Numbered from the stretch's first letter, positions 1-11,797 are shown. The stretch is 64,000 nucleotides of DNA from Brachypodium distachyon (GCF_000005505.3 NC_016133.3:15128001-15192000); one strand, 5' to 3'. The notes: generated from the letters alone by a model not told the origin. Made by a program: numbers and translations.

Positions 1-626
1 ATGGGCCCGAAGAGCCAGAGGAAGACCGGGCAGGAGAAGTAGAACGCCCTGACCCCCAGCGACCAGAAGTAGCTGCCACGGTTGAGCGTGCCGGTGACGT
101 AGTCGACGGCGAGGCCTGGGCGGCGGTGCGCCCGGAGCGGCACGTTGATGAGCGTGCCGGTGTGGCTGTAGTACCGGATGGACTGCACATTGAGGAGGAA
201 GGCAACGAGGAAGCAGATAAGGATGGCGAGGAACTTGGCCGACAGCGCCACCTCCCCCGTCGCGCCCAAGACGATGATATTGCTGTTCCCGTCGCCGACG
301 TCGTCCCTTCTGGAGAAGAGGCCGTGGGCGGCGCCGCTGGCCATGAGGGCGGCGACGAGGGAGCTGAGGGTGATGGCGACGGTGGCGAGCACGGAGGAGG
401 CCATGATGGCGTTGCGCATCGTCTGCACCGCCAGCACGCCGTTCTTCCCAGAGGCGTCCTCCATGATGTGGCGGACCCAGATGCGGCGGTTGATGGCGTT
501 GATGCCGATGACGGTGGTGGCTGGGCGGCGCCGGATGCGGAGGAGGAGCCACAGGTGGTACCCAGCCATCACCGCCAGCCCCAGCGGCACCAGCACGTAG
601 TCCAGCGCTTCCGACTTGCTCGTCAT
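1..626 (-). CDS. DUF599 family membrane protein (5' part, runs off the window)
   Basis: The minus strand is open from an ATG at 626 to the window edge (208 codons). It reads as a DUF599 protein: a start like MTSKSEALDYVLVPLGLAV, then the conserved stretches TVIGINAINRRIWVRH, LAVQTMRNAIMA, LLNVQSIRYYSHTGTL and GTLNRGSYFWSLGVRAFYF. Hydrophobic segments lie at about residues 8-28, 75-95 and 125-150, with another beginning near the edge. The family is four-pass membrane proteins of unknown biochemical function. The paralogue at 25281-26218 has an intron after codon 54; this copy is uninterrupted at that place (HIMEDASGK). It also has a longer loop (about residues 92-115) between the second and third membrane segments. 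The C-terminus is outside the window, so I cannot say whether the gene is intact. Confidence 0.9.
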   Translation of the reverse strand, partial: MTSKSEALDYVLVPLGLAVMAGYHLWLLLRIRRRPATTVIGINAINRRIWVRHIMEDASGKNGVLAVQTMRNAIMASSVLATVAITLSSLVAALMASGAAHGLFSRRDDVGDGNSNIIVLGATGEVALSAKFLAILICFLVAFLLNVQSIRYYSHTGTLINVPLRAHRRPGLAVDYVTGTLNRGSYFWSLGVRAFYFSCPVFLWLFGP

Positions 627-742
627 CCCTCCCAGCTACAGCAGCACTCTGCCGGCGGTCTTGATTACTGTAGTCGATGATGTGTGGGCTAGTTGCTGCT
701 AGAAGAGTACGGAGGAGTGTTGGCTAGAAACAAGTGGCCTGT

Positions 743-751
743 GTATAAATA
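743..751 (-). promoter_or_regulatory. Putative TATA box of the left DUF599 gene
   Basis: TATTTATAC on the minus strand, about 120 bp upstream of the DUF599 ATG at 626. Spacing and sequence fit a plant TATA box. No transcription start data are available. Confidence 0.45.
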
Positions 752-1016
752 CGAGTAGTATCAGCTACGATTATTTTAATAAATTCACAATTTTATAGGT
801 TTTTATTTTACTCGTAATCCAATTGTACGATATGAATATAACTATTAGTATATTAAAAAACTATAACTACCACAATATTTTTCGTTAGATCGTAATTTTA
901 CCCATGTTTTTCTAATACTCCCTTGTTATAGTGAGTAATGATTCTAGTTTAGTGTTGTATATAATGATGTTTTTTCTACAATTTGACAAAGTAAGTGCTA
1001 CAGTAGTCATTAAAAA

Positions 1017-1165
1017 AGTTTGAAGTGGATGAATTGTGGCCCAAATGCATATTTCTAAACCTACAGTTGCACGCGCTTTAAGAAATGTGCAGTTTGAAGT
1101 TGGATGAATTGTGGCCCAAATGCATACTTCTAAACCTACAGTTGCACGCACTTTAAGAAATGTGC
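1017..1165. repeat. Two-copy tandem duplication, units of about 74 bp
   Basis: Unit 1 is 1017-1090 and unit 2 is 1091-1165. They differ at only a few positions (for example one inserted T, a T/C and a G/A). The region is non-coding and AT-rich, and nearby sequence (from about 918) resembles a decayed Stowaway end. Nothing else is recognised between 752 and 1684. Confidence 0.9.
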
Positions 1166-1687
1166 AGTTACTCAAAATCGAGATCGTCTTTATAGAAATA
1201 TTTGTTTCCTAAAAAATGATGTAAAAGACAAGTACCAATTGGTCACCCCTTCCGATTTGTTTTGAACCTAGGGAGAAGAGCTAAATAACATGGGGATCTA
1301 ACACTACTGTGGGAATCAGCCCTGGTAATTTACCAACTGACAATGTATTAGAAGGTGCGAAACACAGTACGAGCACTTTTGATGACCCATCAGCACTTTT
1401 AAACAGATCTGCTGCTATCAATCTATAGTGGTATATGCATCAAAAGTCAAATGCACACTTTGTAAATTAACTTTGTTTTCTCTTTCACAAGGATCCTCCC
1501 TTAAAATATCAATTTGGTCCGTGATGCTAGGTGAAGATTCGTTAGTGTGTACAAAGATCTGAAGTGCGTACTAAAAATACTAGTAGTACATGTCTGCTTT
1601 GCCTGTGGACTTGTATTTGGCTGGTTGCCATTGCCCACCTATACATGGTACATACTCCATGCCTGATACATCAGGAACATACCTTTA

Positions 1688-2621
1688 GGTAGGGTTTGGA
1701 TGGTGTCCCGAAGTAGAACGTAATGGAACGGTTCCAGAAATAAAGATGATCATAGTGTTTGGTTTGCAGAATAGAGCAACTTGGAATGGAACCAAGTGGT
1801 TCCCAGAAAGAGCATATTTCCTGCAGATGCATAACCAAGCCATTCCTCCGAATCCGAGGAACCACTTCGTTCTATCTGGAATACGTGGGCCCGCCTTCCC
1901 TTTATTCTTTTCTCTGTCTTTCTCTCTTCTCTCGTCTCAATCTCTTTCTCTCTCTCGTACGGGTCCCGGCGGCGCTGCGAGGCGAAGCGACGGGGCGGGC
2001 GGAAGAGGCCGGACTTGCATGGCCGCCGATGCTTGGACTTTCTCCTCCGCGATTTGGGCTCCTTCCCGCCGCAAGATGCGTCGTCCTCCGCACCGGACGA
2101 TGACCGCACGGCGGCCGAATCATCCTTGCGCTGCGGCGGTCCGCGGCCCGCGCCTTGTTCGTTCAGAGCGCTGCCTGGGCGCGCACCGGCTTTGACTCCG
2201 CGAACGCGAGGCACCGCTACAGGTCGCCGGCCTGCAACGCCGCAGCCGCCACCAGCCCGCGCCTTGTCCGTCCAGAGCGCTGCCTCGGCGACCTGTCGCT
2301 CGCTCTGCCGGTGCTGGAGACGAGGAAGGGAGGTTGCGGAGTTGGACCTCAGCCCACAGGTCTGCGGCCGTGGCAGGGATGGCTGCGTCGACGCCGTCGT
2401 GAGGCGATGGAGAAGAATTTGCGCGAGGATGCGGCTAGCGGTGTGGCGAGCCGAGGAGGAAGAACCGTTCCATTCTTCATATTTCATAAACCAAACAAAG
2501 TTCACCATCGTTCTACTTTTTTCCAACCAAACACTGTGACGAAATCATTCCATCCATTCCATTCGTGTAGGAATGTAACGGTTCCATTTCATTCCACCCC
2601 GTTCTGAAACCAAACACACCC
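1688..2621. mobile_element. Nonautonomous Tourist/PIF-Harbinger-like element with GC-rich cargo
   Basis: The element is bounded by TTA on both sides (1685-1687 and 2622-2624), the usual Harbinger target duplication. Ends are imperfect inverted repeats: left GGTAGGGTTTGG and right (reverse complement) GGGTGTGTTTGG, followed on both sides by related subterminal sequence containing TGGAAYGGTTCC-like blocks. The middle (about 1900-2460) is strongly GC-rich, unlike the ends. It holds a 35-bp direct repeat (2147-2181 and 2256-2290) starting CCCGCGCCTTGT. Long open frames cross it on both strands but none resembles a transposase. The cargo may be a captured gene or promoter fragment; its source is not recognised. 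Confidence 0.7.
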
Positions 2622-2882
2622 TTAAATACTCTCATACCGGTTAACTAATTAACAAATGACAGCAAAGCGTACCACCTCAAAGTTGTTAATCCAGACCTCT
2701 AGCGCCTACCCAGGTCTTATAATCTGACATCTGCATAACCTAGAGTACTACCAGACACTCCTCTTGGTGAATACAATAAAATGGATTTGATGCTTGTCAA
2801 TCGCTAATCACCTCCTAATGTAAAAATAACTTATAAGTTTTACCTGTCACTCTTACCAAGGTTGAAAAGGGCAATCAACATC

Positions 2883-3610
2883 CAGGGCCGGTCCTGAGAT
2901 TTTGAGGGTCCGGGGCGAAACTTAAACTCAATTGTCTTAATGTAGGCATCATACAATAATAGTGAATATACATATAGAATATATATTGTCACTAACACTT
3001 AAATGCATCCAAAAGTAGTACACGTATTAAATAATTTATGCATATTACCTTAAAATTTCTTCTAACATTTCTCGATGAAAAGTCAGTTACGAGGGGGTCA
3101 ATGTCTGCCTCGTCCAATAATTTCTGCTCGATGAATAATGTTGTCATCTAACCTTTCTTTCTGCTCGATGCATAATGTTGTCATCTAACTTTTCTTGACA
3201 CATTGTTGACCGCAAATAATTTTTAAATAATTTCAATTTTGAGAAGCTTCAATCAGCCGATGCCACAGTCACAAGCAGGCGTATTGATTATTTGGCAGGC
3301 GGTCAGGCTAATTTCTGCGATGGAACTAGTTGTTTTTTCTTTCCTTTTTCTTCTCCAGTCCATCCGGCACTTGCGGCACCTCGTCGTGCATGACTGGCGT
3401 CGCTTGATCTCCTATTATCCCGCGCGGGGCTGCTGCCTGCCTCCTATCTATGGACTGGGCCGGCCTTTTCTTTTTTATCAGCAGCAACACTATTACATAG
3501 AGCAGATTATGCCGGTCAGGCCTGATGCCGACTGCCTGCTGTAGAAGAACCGTACCTGGGGTGGGGCCCTGGGCGGCCGCCACCCCTGCCCCCCCTCAGG
3601 GCCGGCCCTG
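2883..3610. mobile_element. Nonautonomous hAT element with perfect 8-bp target site duplication
   Basis: Terminal inverted repeats are CAGGGCCGGTCCTGAG (left) and CAGGGCCGGCCCTGAG (right, reverse complement), 15 of 16 matching. The octamer TCAACATC lies immediately outside both ends (2875-2882 and 3611-3618), the 8-bp duplication expected of hAT transposition. The interior (728 bp in all) has no transposase-like frame, so this is a deletion derivative or MITE-like copy that would need a transposase in trans. Confidence 0.88.
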
Positions 3611-3618
3611 TCAACATC

Positions 3619-5318
3619 TTCCACACTCTATTCTCATTTAATTGTGACTGAGCACTCCTTCACGTATGATATTTTGAGTACGATTTTCTTACTACACAGC
3701 ACAATAGCCATTGAGCACACCTTTGCTAGATTTGGGGTGAAGTAGCCATTGATCACAAATCGAACTTATTATCGTCATAAGTAGTTCCGATTGTGACTTT
3801 GGACCATGGCACAAAAACCAAGCGGTTAACCATTTCTCCTGCGCGATGAGTAAGGAGTTGATATGATTAATAAGCACAAATGAAAGGTTCTGCAATGTTA
3901 ACTGTGGAGAGACGGTACGCAGACAAATAGTAGAATATTTCAGATCTTGAAAAACTGCAGCCTAGAGAAGCCGAGCAGCAAAAACAAGCTATGGGCATAG
4001 CTTTCTTAATTGGTCGTTGATCAAGGCACAATTTCGACTGCAATTTATTTCCTTCAACATCTGAACACGGTATAATTTTTTTTAAAAGACAAGGCATAAA
4101 ATATATTTGAAGAAATCACATTTTACAAAATCAAGAATTTTCCACTCCCAATTCGATTCCTTTGAGAACATGAGCAATTAGATACGGCATACAATCAGGT
4201 TGGGGTGAAAACAAGTGAATTCAGAGGAAAACAATCAGCTCACGGACTTGAGGGCGAAGAGAGCATCACCGTGCTTTGTGCAAGGATGGATGCTCTGCAC
4301 AAAAGGTTGTACTTCCATAAGGGGAAATGAAAATGTGAAGGTAGAGGTGAATCCGTGAATATGCATATGAAAGTTGATGTTGCACTCAACAGAAAAGAAC
4401 TAGAGGTAGTTCTCTCTTTAAGGGAAAGAGATTATTGGTTGCTGAAACATGGAATTTAATTGATGATTAACAGGATATAAATATCCAGACATTCTTAGGA
4501 GATGAGATACACAAGCCTCAAGCAACTGCAGGACTAAATTACAGTTCATGCAACAAAATATGGATCATGGATAAAAATAACTCTTGGGCTTCTCCAATCA
4601 CCCAATCTTCCAAGAAGAGATACATGCATGCAGACTAGGGGTAAACCCATCGAATTTTTTACTTGATGCAACAGGCAGAACAAGATTACAAGGCTAACCT
4701 TTGTTCCAGCACAATGCAAATCATATAATAGTTCCCTGCTGCAGATTCCACAGCAATTTATGGCTTTGTGAAAGCTGGCTCGTCTATCCCCTCATTGTTC
4801 CAGAGCTCAGGGACCACGAAATTCCAACTAAGACTGTACATGGTGATATGACATCCAGCACTTCAGCAGCAATGTAGTCGCTGTCTGATACTGAGCTGAT
4901 CCTTCAATGCCACAAGTTTTCATTATGTTCATATATGAGTTGTTGGAATGATGTTCGAAAGCAAGATAGAGGATGCACAATCAATTGCATCTACAGTACC
5001 CCAGAATTAATTTAGGCCGTCCGGGAGAATTTGCCATCTATATATATGTTTGAGAGTAGATCATCCTTCTTGATTGTGGTCACCATCAAGAAATGATGCC
5101 AAATAGGGCCCTTCAGATGCTCCAGGAGCAAAATCCTTCAGCTGTTGTCTTGGCACCATTTGCTTTCCAGCTGCGTGCTTGCTCTAACAAAATGTTTCTA
5201 TCCAGTATGAGAATACTTCACAAATCCAATGCACCAACCGCTATCCTTGTAAGCAATCAAATACTATTGCATTCCTAAAAAAATGCCAGTTTACATCTAA
5301 ACTTGTTATCAACGTTCT
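3619..5318. other. Intergenic, no gene recognised
   Basis: AT-rich sequence without a convincing coding frame or element boundary. The right part, perhaps 5050-5318, is probably the 3' untranslated region of the PPR gene that ends at 5319. Confidence 0.5.
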
Positions 5319-7175
5319 TCACCAGTAATCCCCACAAGAACAATGCCCGCTTCTAAAGTGATGGAAACGTGTTGTATCTCTCAGGATGATTTCTCGATCC
5401 TCAATCTTGGAGATGAGCTTGGCAGCAGTGTGACAGTCTCCACAAACCCTGAGATTCTTGAAAATCCTCAAGGTTATCCCAGGAGCAGTACTAAGCAGAC
5501 CAAAAGCAATAGCAAGCTTCTCACTATGCCTCATTAGCATTTGCACCTTCAGACTCTCATCTACATCATGCAGTGCAAAATCAAGATCTGGAACATAACC
5601 CATTGCCTTCATCCTCTCCTCTAACTGGCACAATCTTTCATGAATCAGACTAAGCTGAGGATGTAATCTGTCATTTGATCTGAACACATGAATCACACCG
5701 TTTATCTCAACCCAGCTATATCCAGGTGTTTTGACTACTGCATTATCCTTCATCCACCTTCTTACTCTAGACACATCAGCCCACTGATTTGCTACGGCAT
5801 AAATATTTGCCAACTGTACATAGGCCCCTGCATTCTGTGGGTTCTGTTCGATCAGCTTTCCAGCAGCGAACTCAGCAAATTCCATGTTCTTATAAACTCT
5901 AGAAGCATTCAATAGGGTGCCATAGGCAGAAGGATGTGGCTGAAAGGGCATTGAGCGAATCAGGCTCACGGCTCTTTCAAGCGAACCGGCTCGGCAGAGA
6001 AGATCCACCATGCAAGAGTAATGATCAACCCGGGCCTCAATTCCATAGACTTCCTGCATTCTCTCAAAACATTGCATTCCAAAATCACACATTCCAGTAT
6101 GGATACAAGCTGTCAATACTGCCACAAAAGTGATCCAGTTAGGCTCAACTCCTTGGCTCTTCATCTTTTCAAACAGCTCAATAGCTTCCCGCCCATCTCC
6201 ATGGTGAGCATAGCCAGAAATCATTGCATTCCATGCAATCACATCCCGTATGCGCATCTCACTGAATAGCTTGCATGCGCCATCCAAGTCCCCGCACTTG
6301 CAGTACATGCTCACAAGCGACGTCCCCGCAGTTACTCTCCTACTCAACGGCAACTTCGTGCACCACTGATGTACCTGCCTCCCAAATCCTAGTGCGGACA
6401 AGTTGCTGCATCCAAGTAGCACACTGCTTAACGTTGACTCATTTGGCCGCACATCGGCATCCCTGACCATTGTCTTGAACACCCACAAGGCGTCCTCCGC
6501 GCGTGAATTCTTCACGTATCCAGCAACCACCGCATTCCACGATACCAAGCTCCTCACGGGCATCGCCTCAAAGAACTGCATCGCCTTCTCCACATGGCCG
6601 GAATCCATGTACCCGGAGACCATCGCGGTCCAGAGAACCGCGTTCTCCTTGTCCGGCGCGTCCTCGAAGCACTCCTCCGCCGCGCACATGTCCCCCGCAT
6701 GAGCGAAACAGGAAACCATGGCGTTCCAAGAGATGGAGTTCCTTGCGGGCATCGCCAGGAACACAGCCCTGGCCTCCCCCACCGCGCCGCTCCTTGACAG
6801 CCCGGACAGCATGGTGTTCCAGGACGTGACGTTCCTGGCCGTGGCCGGCATCGCGGCGAAGAGGTCCCGCGCGCCGCGGACGTCGCCGGCGGCGAAGTGG
6901 CAGGAGAGGAGCGTGTTGTAGGAGACGGCGTCCGGGCGCGGGATTCGGTCGAACAGGTGGCGCGCGTCCGCGAGGAGGCGGTCGCGCCGGCCGCCGGGGC
7001 GCGCCGCCCTCGCGTAGCCCGCGAGGAGGCGGTTGTAGTCGGCTGTGGTCTTGCGCTGGGGCGTCGTGGACGCAACGGCCTCGGGCTCCGCCGCGCCGGC
7101 GAGGTCCCCGCGCCGGATGGCCGCCGTGGCGAGGGAGCGGGCGCCAACGCCCAGACGAAGATGGCGCGGCATCAT
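5319..7175 (-). CDS. Pentatricopeptide repeat protein, PLS class with E/E+ and DYW domains (RNA editing factor)
   Basis: Single-exon gene, 618 aa, two consecutive ATGs at the start. The first ~45 residues are Arg/Ala-rich and lack acidic clusters, as expected of an organelle transit peptide. About nine to ten PPR motifs follow (residues ~45-410), recognisable by repeated DAVSYNTLL, SWNAMVS and NAMISGYA blocks. An E/E+ region with the PG box (PGYSWVEING, ~485-500) comes next. The C-terminus is a complete DYW deaminase domain: HSEKLAIAFGL supplies the HxE zinc/catalytic residues, CGDC the CxxC, and the chain ends in DYW. PLS-DYW proteins bind specific mitochondrial or plastid transcripts and direct C-to-U editing. 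The editing target cannot be inferred by eye. All key deaminase residues are present, so the gene looks functional. It is convergent with nothing and is followed on the same strand by FDM upstream. Confidence 0.95.
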   Translation of the reverse strand: MMPRHLRLGVGARSLATAAIRRGDLAGAAEPEAVASTTPQRKTTADYNRLLAGYARAARPGGRRDRLLADARHLFDRIPRPDAVSYNTLLSCHFAAGDVRGARDLFAAMPATARNVTSWNTMLSGLSRSGAVGEARAVFLAMPARNSISWNAMVSCFAHAGDMCAAEECFEDAPDKENAVLWTAMVSGYMDSGHVEKAMQFFEAMPVRSLVSWNAVVAGYVKNSRAEDALWVFKTMVRDADVRPNESTLSSVLLGCSNLSALGFGRQVHQWCTKLPLSRRVTAGTSLVSMYCKCGDLDGACKLFSEMRIRDVIAWNAMISGYAHHGDGREAIELFEKMKSQGVEPNWITFVAVLTACIHTGMCDFGMQCFERMQEVYGIEARVDHYSCMVDLLCRAGSLERAVSLIRSMPFQPHPSAYGTLLNASRVYKNMEFAEFAAGKLIEQNPQNAGAYVQLANIYAVANQWADVSRVRRWMKDNAVVKTPGYSWVEINGVIHVFRSNDRLHPQLSLIHERLCQLEERMKAMGYVPDLDFALHDVDESLKVQMLMRHSEKLAIAFGLLSTAPGITLRIFKNLRVCGDCHTAAKLISKIEDREIILRDTTRFHHFRSGHCSCGDYW

Positions 7176-7638
7176 GTGTGTAGCCCTCGGGTAGAGATTT
7201 GCTCGCTAGCATGGCATGGGCTACGGAACGCGCGAGGTGGCGGGGGCGACGACCGGCTTTCGTAGCGCCGCCTCAGCCGCCGCCGACGGTCCTCTTCTCG
7301 ACGGACCAGCATCCATACATAGACCATAGAGCAACTCCCGGCGGGCCCCACTGGTCAGTCGTGCTGGCCTTGTGTAGCAGTGTATCACTCGCCATTTACG
7401 TGATTTTTGGTGAAATACTGCTTTCGTGTCTTGGTTAGAAAAATACTCCGTACAGATCTACTCTGCTATTCCCTCCGTACCATTAACTGACGAAATATAA
7501 TTAGCCGGTCATATAATGATATAATTAAGCTCTGGACGTAGAATCAACGTGTCCTTGACAACTCGATTGTATTTTTCCATCCTGGTATAAAGAAAACCAC
7601 ATGTGCCCTCGAGGGACAAAAAAAAACTTCCGAATAAT

Positions 7639-7825
7639 GCTCCCTCCATCTAAGTCAGTTTTTTTTAAATCTGACCAAGTTTATATAGAAGATATTAACA
7701 TGTACACTACAAATAAACCCACCATGAAATATGTTTTCGTAACGATTTGTTTGGTATTTCTAGATGTCAATATTTTTATTAGCAAGCATGGTCAAACTTT
7801 AACAAAGTTTAATGTAGTGTAGCCT
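7639..7825. mobile_element. Decayed Stowaway/Mariner-type element
   Basis: Begins GCTCCCTCCATCTAAGTC, like the CTCCCTCC ends of grass Stowaway elements. It carries the internal TTCTAGATGTCAATATTT and GGTCAAACTTTAACAAAG blocks common in the longer grass members. The right terminus is not intact and no TA duplication is visible. It lies between the 5' side of the PPR gene (7175) and the 3' end of FDM (8405). The rest of 7176-8404 is the PPR promoter side and the FDM 3' UTR. Confidence 0.5.
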
Positions 7826-8404
7826 TTTTAAGGAATAGAGAGAGAGCACTTCCAGTAAAATTCTTCCTTGAACTGCACCATGATGACAGAAAAGACATGT
7901 AATAATACTATAGGATGCAAGAAATGCACCATGATATGATAGCAATAATAAGAACATAAAGAAGACATCACATACAAAGAACCAAATTGCTCTTGCATAT
8001 ATATCAACTGCAGGTGCCAAGAATAGTAATAGTTCTTGCAAAAATGCTGACATCTCCAGAATGGTTCAAGTGGAGAAACATCAGGGTGCTGTCAGACTAG
8101 TACACAACCCGCAGTTAACCGACAAAATCTTTATCATTGCAGTTTTTTCTAATCTCCTGAACTCCAAAACGAAACAAAAGGTGACCAGGGTAAATCATCA
8201 CACCGCCAAGCAAAAGCACCGCCACACTCCGCATCTTCAGAGGAAGACCATCTTCAACAGCTGTCGACCCTCAAAACTGCACACCAGTCACAGATATGTG
8301 GCTAATTACAAGCATGCAAAATGAAGACAATTTTTTCAGTTGTTACTGTAAGCAATGAGGATGGAAACACATCTTAGATTGCTCCAGCTCCAGTGGCAAG
8401 TTTA

Positions 8405-10999
8405 TCATCTCCTGCGTTTCTGCAGCTTCCACTGTTTCAGGATGTGCTGCACAACATCCCCCATGCTGGCCTTTTTATTCTCCTTGTTGTTCCAGAGTTC
8501 AGAGACGACGTAGCTGCCGCTGGCATTGTACTCGTTAATCTCCAGCAGCGCCGTGGTCACAGCCTGGTACACCTCTTGGCCGAGCTCCTGCTTCAAGCCT
8601 GCCAGCTCTTCGTCATGCTCATTGATGATTTGCTGAAGACACATTACATTGTGTTCAGTTGACATCACATTACATATATGATGGTAAGTATTGAAACCGA
8701 GATGCAGAAGATACACTTTATATATAGCACGTACCCCTGTCTTTTCCCCTGTAACCACCACCTTGAAAGGATGCCAATTTGCATCCTTAAGTTTATCTTG
8801 CCACATGGAACATAATTCAAGGCCTTTTGTTTCAGCCTCGACCCCATATTTTTGCTTGCAAGCTTGAATAAATGGCTTCTCATCCAGTTCACCCATCCTC
8901 TTAATTCCAATGTTGCTCCGAGGGCCTAACAGATCTGACAAGCCCTATAAAGCATTCAAACAAGCTCAAGTCTCAGGCATTTAGATTTAAAAGTTGGAAG
9001 GAATTCTAATCTAAAGAAGGTATAACTGCCCACAAGATTTGTTAAAAATAATACTGTTATATCATGTTACCGAAATCAGCTCTTTCTTTGCATCTTGCAG
9101 TTCATCATTGGTCATCCGTTCTTTGATAATGAGAGTTTGATTTAGAGCTTCCAGATCTTCCATATCATCAATTTTGTTTTCTAGTTCCTCAGTGAGTTCT
9201 TCAGTACGTTTCTTCACATCAACACCCTCACCCTCCATGTGCTTCACCACCTCCAGCTGGCCTCTAAGTTGTTGTATTTCCAGCTCCAGTTTTTGCTTCT
9301 CATCCAGCTGCTTCTCTAACTGCAGTATTTTGTTCAGAGCAACTTCCTTCTCTTTCTGCAAAGTGTTTAGCATGTCAAAGTAAATTCTAGATTCTACAAC
9401 ATGAAAACTGAGAAGACACATGAATGAAGCTAACAATTGGATAAATTCCACAATTGGAAGGGTAAGAGTGCGTGCCTTATGTTTCTCAACAAGAACCCGC
9501 ACAGCTTCATTGGCTTTCTGTTGCTCAACTCTGGCCATGTGGAGGGAGTCATTTTGACCAGCATTCTGCAGGGGTGTTAGTTTAGCAGTAAGACTTGAGT
9601 GTTCTACAATGATCACCAGAAGACTGCTAAATTGTAACTTCAAGAAAAATATCAATACATAGATATAACAGAGACAAATTAGCAAGAAACATGTCATCGT
9701 TACGACCTAGTAAGACTACCATTAATATTCCATAGTGAAGTCTGATATAAGATAAACAGCAAAAAGAAGATCTGACAGAGATATCATAACCAAAAGGAGG
9801 GTAAACTGGCACCTTTTTCCTCTCATTTTTCAGTTTTCTTCTTTCCATGTCAGTTTGAGCAACTATTTCACTCAGTTGCTTGGATCTCCTTTGGATGTCA
9901 CTCTCTTTCTCATCCAACTGCTTCCTCAGCTGATCAGTCTCTTGAAAGATTTTCAGCGAGTGTTCACGAGCAGCAGACTGCATCTTTCGCATTGCTGCAG
10001 AAAAGACAATTAAACACAGCAGGAGACATGACCAATTTCGGCAATGCAGACGAGAGTAACATTCATACAACCATTGCAGGAGACTTTTCATAAGTGCAGT
10101 TTCATGAGCATACCTTCATTGTAGCGTTGGTGCAGCGAGTCGCTGTCTTCCATGGCCCTTCGGAGAGCGAGATTCATCTTGTTACACTTGATCTCGAGTT
10201 CCATCATATACTTGCTCTTAGCAGAAATCTGGGTTGTCAAACTAGCTATGATGGTTTCAGTCTTGCGGGATAGCTCAAGTTGCAGTTCAGACACTGTCTT
10301 TAGCTCACCATTTGCCGATAAGAACATACCAACTGGATCATCAGCTTTGTAGTCCTCCTCTTTTGCCAGCCAACCACAAATGTACTTCCCCCGTCGACTT
10401 GCCTCATTCAAATCCATCTTACCTAAGTGACGTGATTTGTAGTTGTTGTGGAAAGCCAAGGCATCCTTGAACCCAATCCAATCACTGGTGAAACGGACAA
10501 CTGCAAAGCCAGTGTATCCGTCGGGAGAATGCACAGCATCAAAATGCGAAGGATTGAAATGAGCTAAGTGCTGCATCAGAATGGCTCCATCTCTCTGTGT
10601 TTGCTCTGCTGGAACATTGGCAAGGATGCCCATCCAGGGCCAAACAAACAACTCCTGATCTTGCACTGGCTTAGGAGGATTAATGAGTGCATCTGCTTGC
10701 CTCGACGGCAATGAGCCTGCTGCATCAGAATAGTCATTCTTCAGAAGATTGGCCAGGGCCAGGTGGTTTGCCTTCACCTTCGCAGCGCGGTTGGATGCGC
10801 CCACCCCAACAGCGTGCTGAAGCAGCTCGTTGTAACGGTAGTCCTGCTTCTTCTTCCCCAGGCAGAACGGGCATCTGAACCTGTCAGCACCATACCTTGC
10901 CACGAGCTTGCCTGACTTCAGGTTCAAGTACGTCTGCTCAGCATAGTCATCAATATCTGTATCACTTAGGTCTGATGACTCGTCGGAGCTGCAATCCAT
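8405..10999 (-). CDS. FDM/IDN2-like XS-XH domain protein (RNA-directed DNA methylation)
   Basis: Six coding exons on the minus strand: 10999-10114, 9994-9813, 9565-9476, 9355-9071, 8944-8735, 8632-8405; 626 aa. Domain order matches FACTOR OF DNA METHYLATION/IDN2 proteins: acidic N-terminus, zf-XS zinc finger (CPFC at 43-46, His at 62), XS domain (~114-225, WPWMGILANV), long coiled coil (~235-480), and a C-terminal XH domain (~485-620, LLGPRSNIGIKRMGELDEK). The family binds double-stranded RNA through XS and acts with AGO4 and Pol V transcripts to guide DNA methylation in the nucleus. Intron 3 has a GC donor (AAG|GCACGC at 9475), and the reading frame is only continuous if it is used. The 5' UTR is interrupted: a splice acceptor sits at 11006, seven bases before the ATG, so leader exons lie upstream. 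Which FDM paralogue this is cannot be told by eye. Confidence 0.93.
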
Positions 11000-11797
11000 G
11001 GCAGACCTGAAAAAAAGGAAAATAGTCAGGTAGAGATATCACAACACTAAAACAGAGCTATACAGCGTGCATACACGAACAAAAAAACGTTGATCCATGT
11101 TAATTGTTAGCTACTGTGATTTAATAGGATCAGAAGCAACCTTATAATAGCCAAGTCGTAAAGCATCATGTTTGGGCGAAATGAAAACCAAGATCAGCAC
11201 ATTATCATATCCGTCGTTCTCAAACAATGACAACAACAATCAGCACTCTCAAGCAACAAAATATCAAGGTGGTGTGCATAGCTGCATATGACACAAGAAC
11301 TCACAATTGCATGTCCATTTACTCAGCTACTGCGGTGCAATAGGATGAGAAACAGCCTTATATATACCTCCGTTATAAACTCTTCTTAAAACATAACAAA
11401 GGAAGCTTCATGAATCCCAAACACAGATATGCATGTATGTTATGCTCGTCGTCAACAACAACTAACTTGTCCATGACAACAGCAGCAATAGCAACAACCA
11501 CAACCAGCAAGCAACAACAAGAAACACCTATATGTATTGACCAAGTAATGCAGAAACACGTGAAGAACAGTAAAGGAACACACGGAACACGGTTCAATAT
11601 GTACCATTAGATGCCCTTAATACAATGTTCAGACGCACTAAAGGAAGACATAGAACAACATCGCAAGATGCTGTCACTTCTAAAGCCAAAACTCACATGA
11701 AATTTGCAAAAAGGAAGAGAAAAATAGATCGAGCAGCCAGATGCAGGCTAATAAGTAGCACTCCTAGTACCAAATACCAGCGCTCGTTGTAGTGTAC

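Noticed and set aside
126..680. 184-aa plus-strand open frame
   Set aside because: It is antisense to the DUF599 coding frame at 1-626 and starts at a GTG; composition is the mirror of the real gene.
1750..2526. 258-aa minus-strand frame in the Tourist-like element
   Set aside because: No similarity to Harbinger transposase or the associated Myb-like protein, low-complexity Arg/Ser content, and it spans the element's AT-rich ends.
6554..7212. Long alternative frames of ~200 aa over the 5' part of the PPR gene
   Set aside because: High GC removes stop codons in other frames; only the frame of 5319-7175 shows PPR and DYW motifs.
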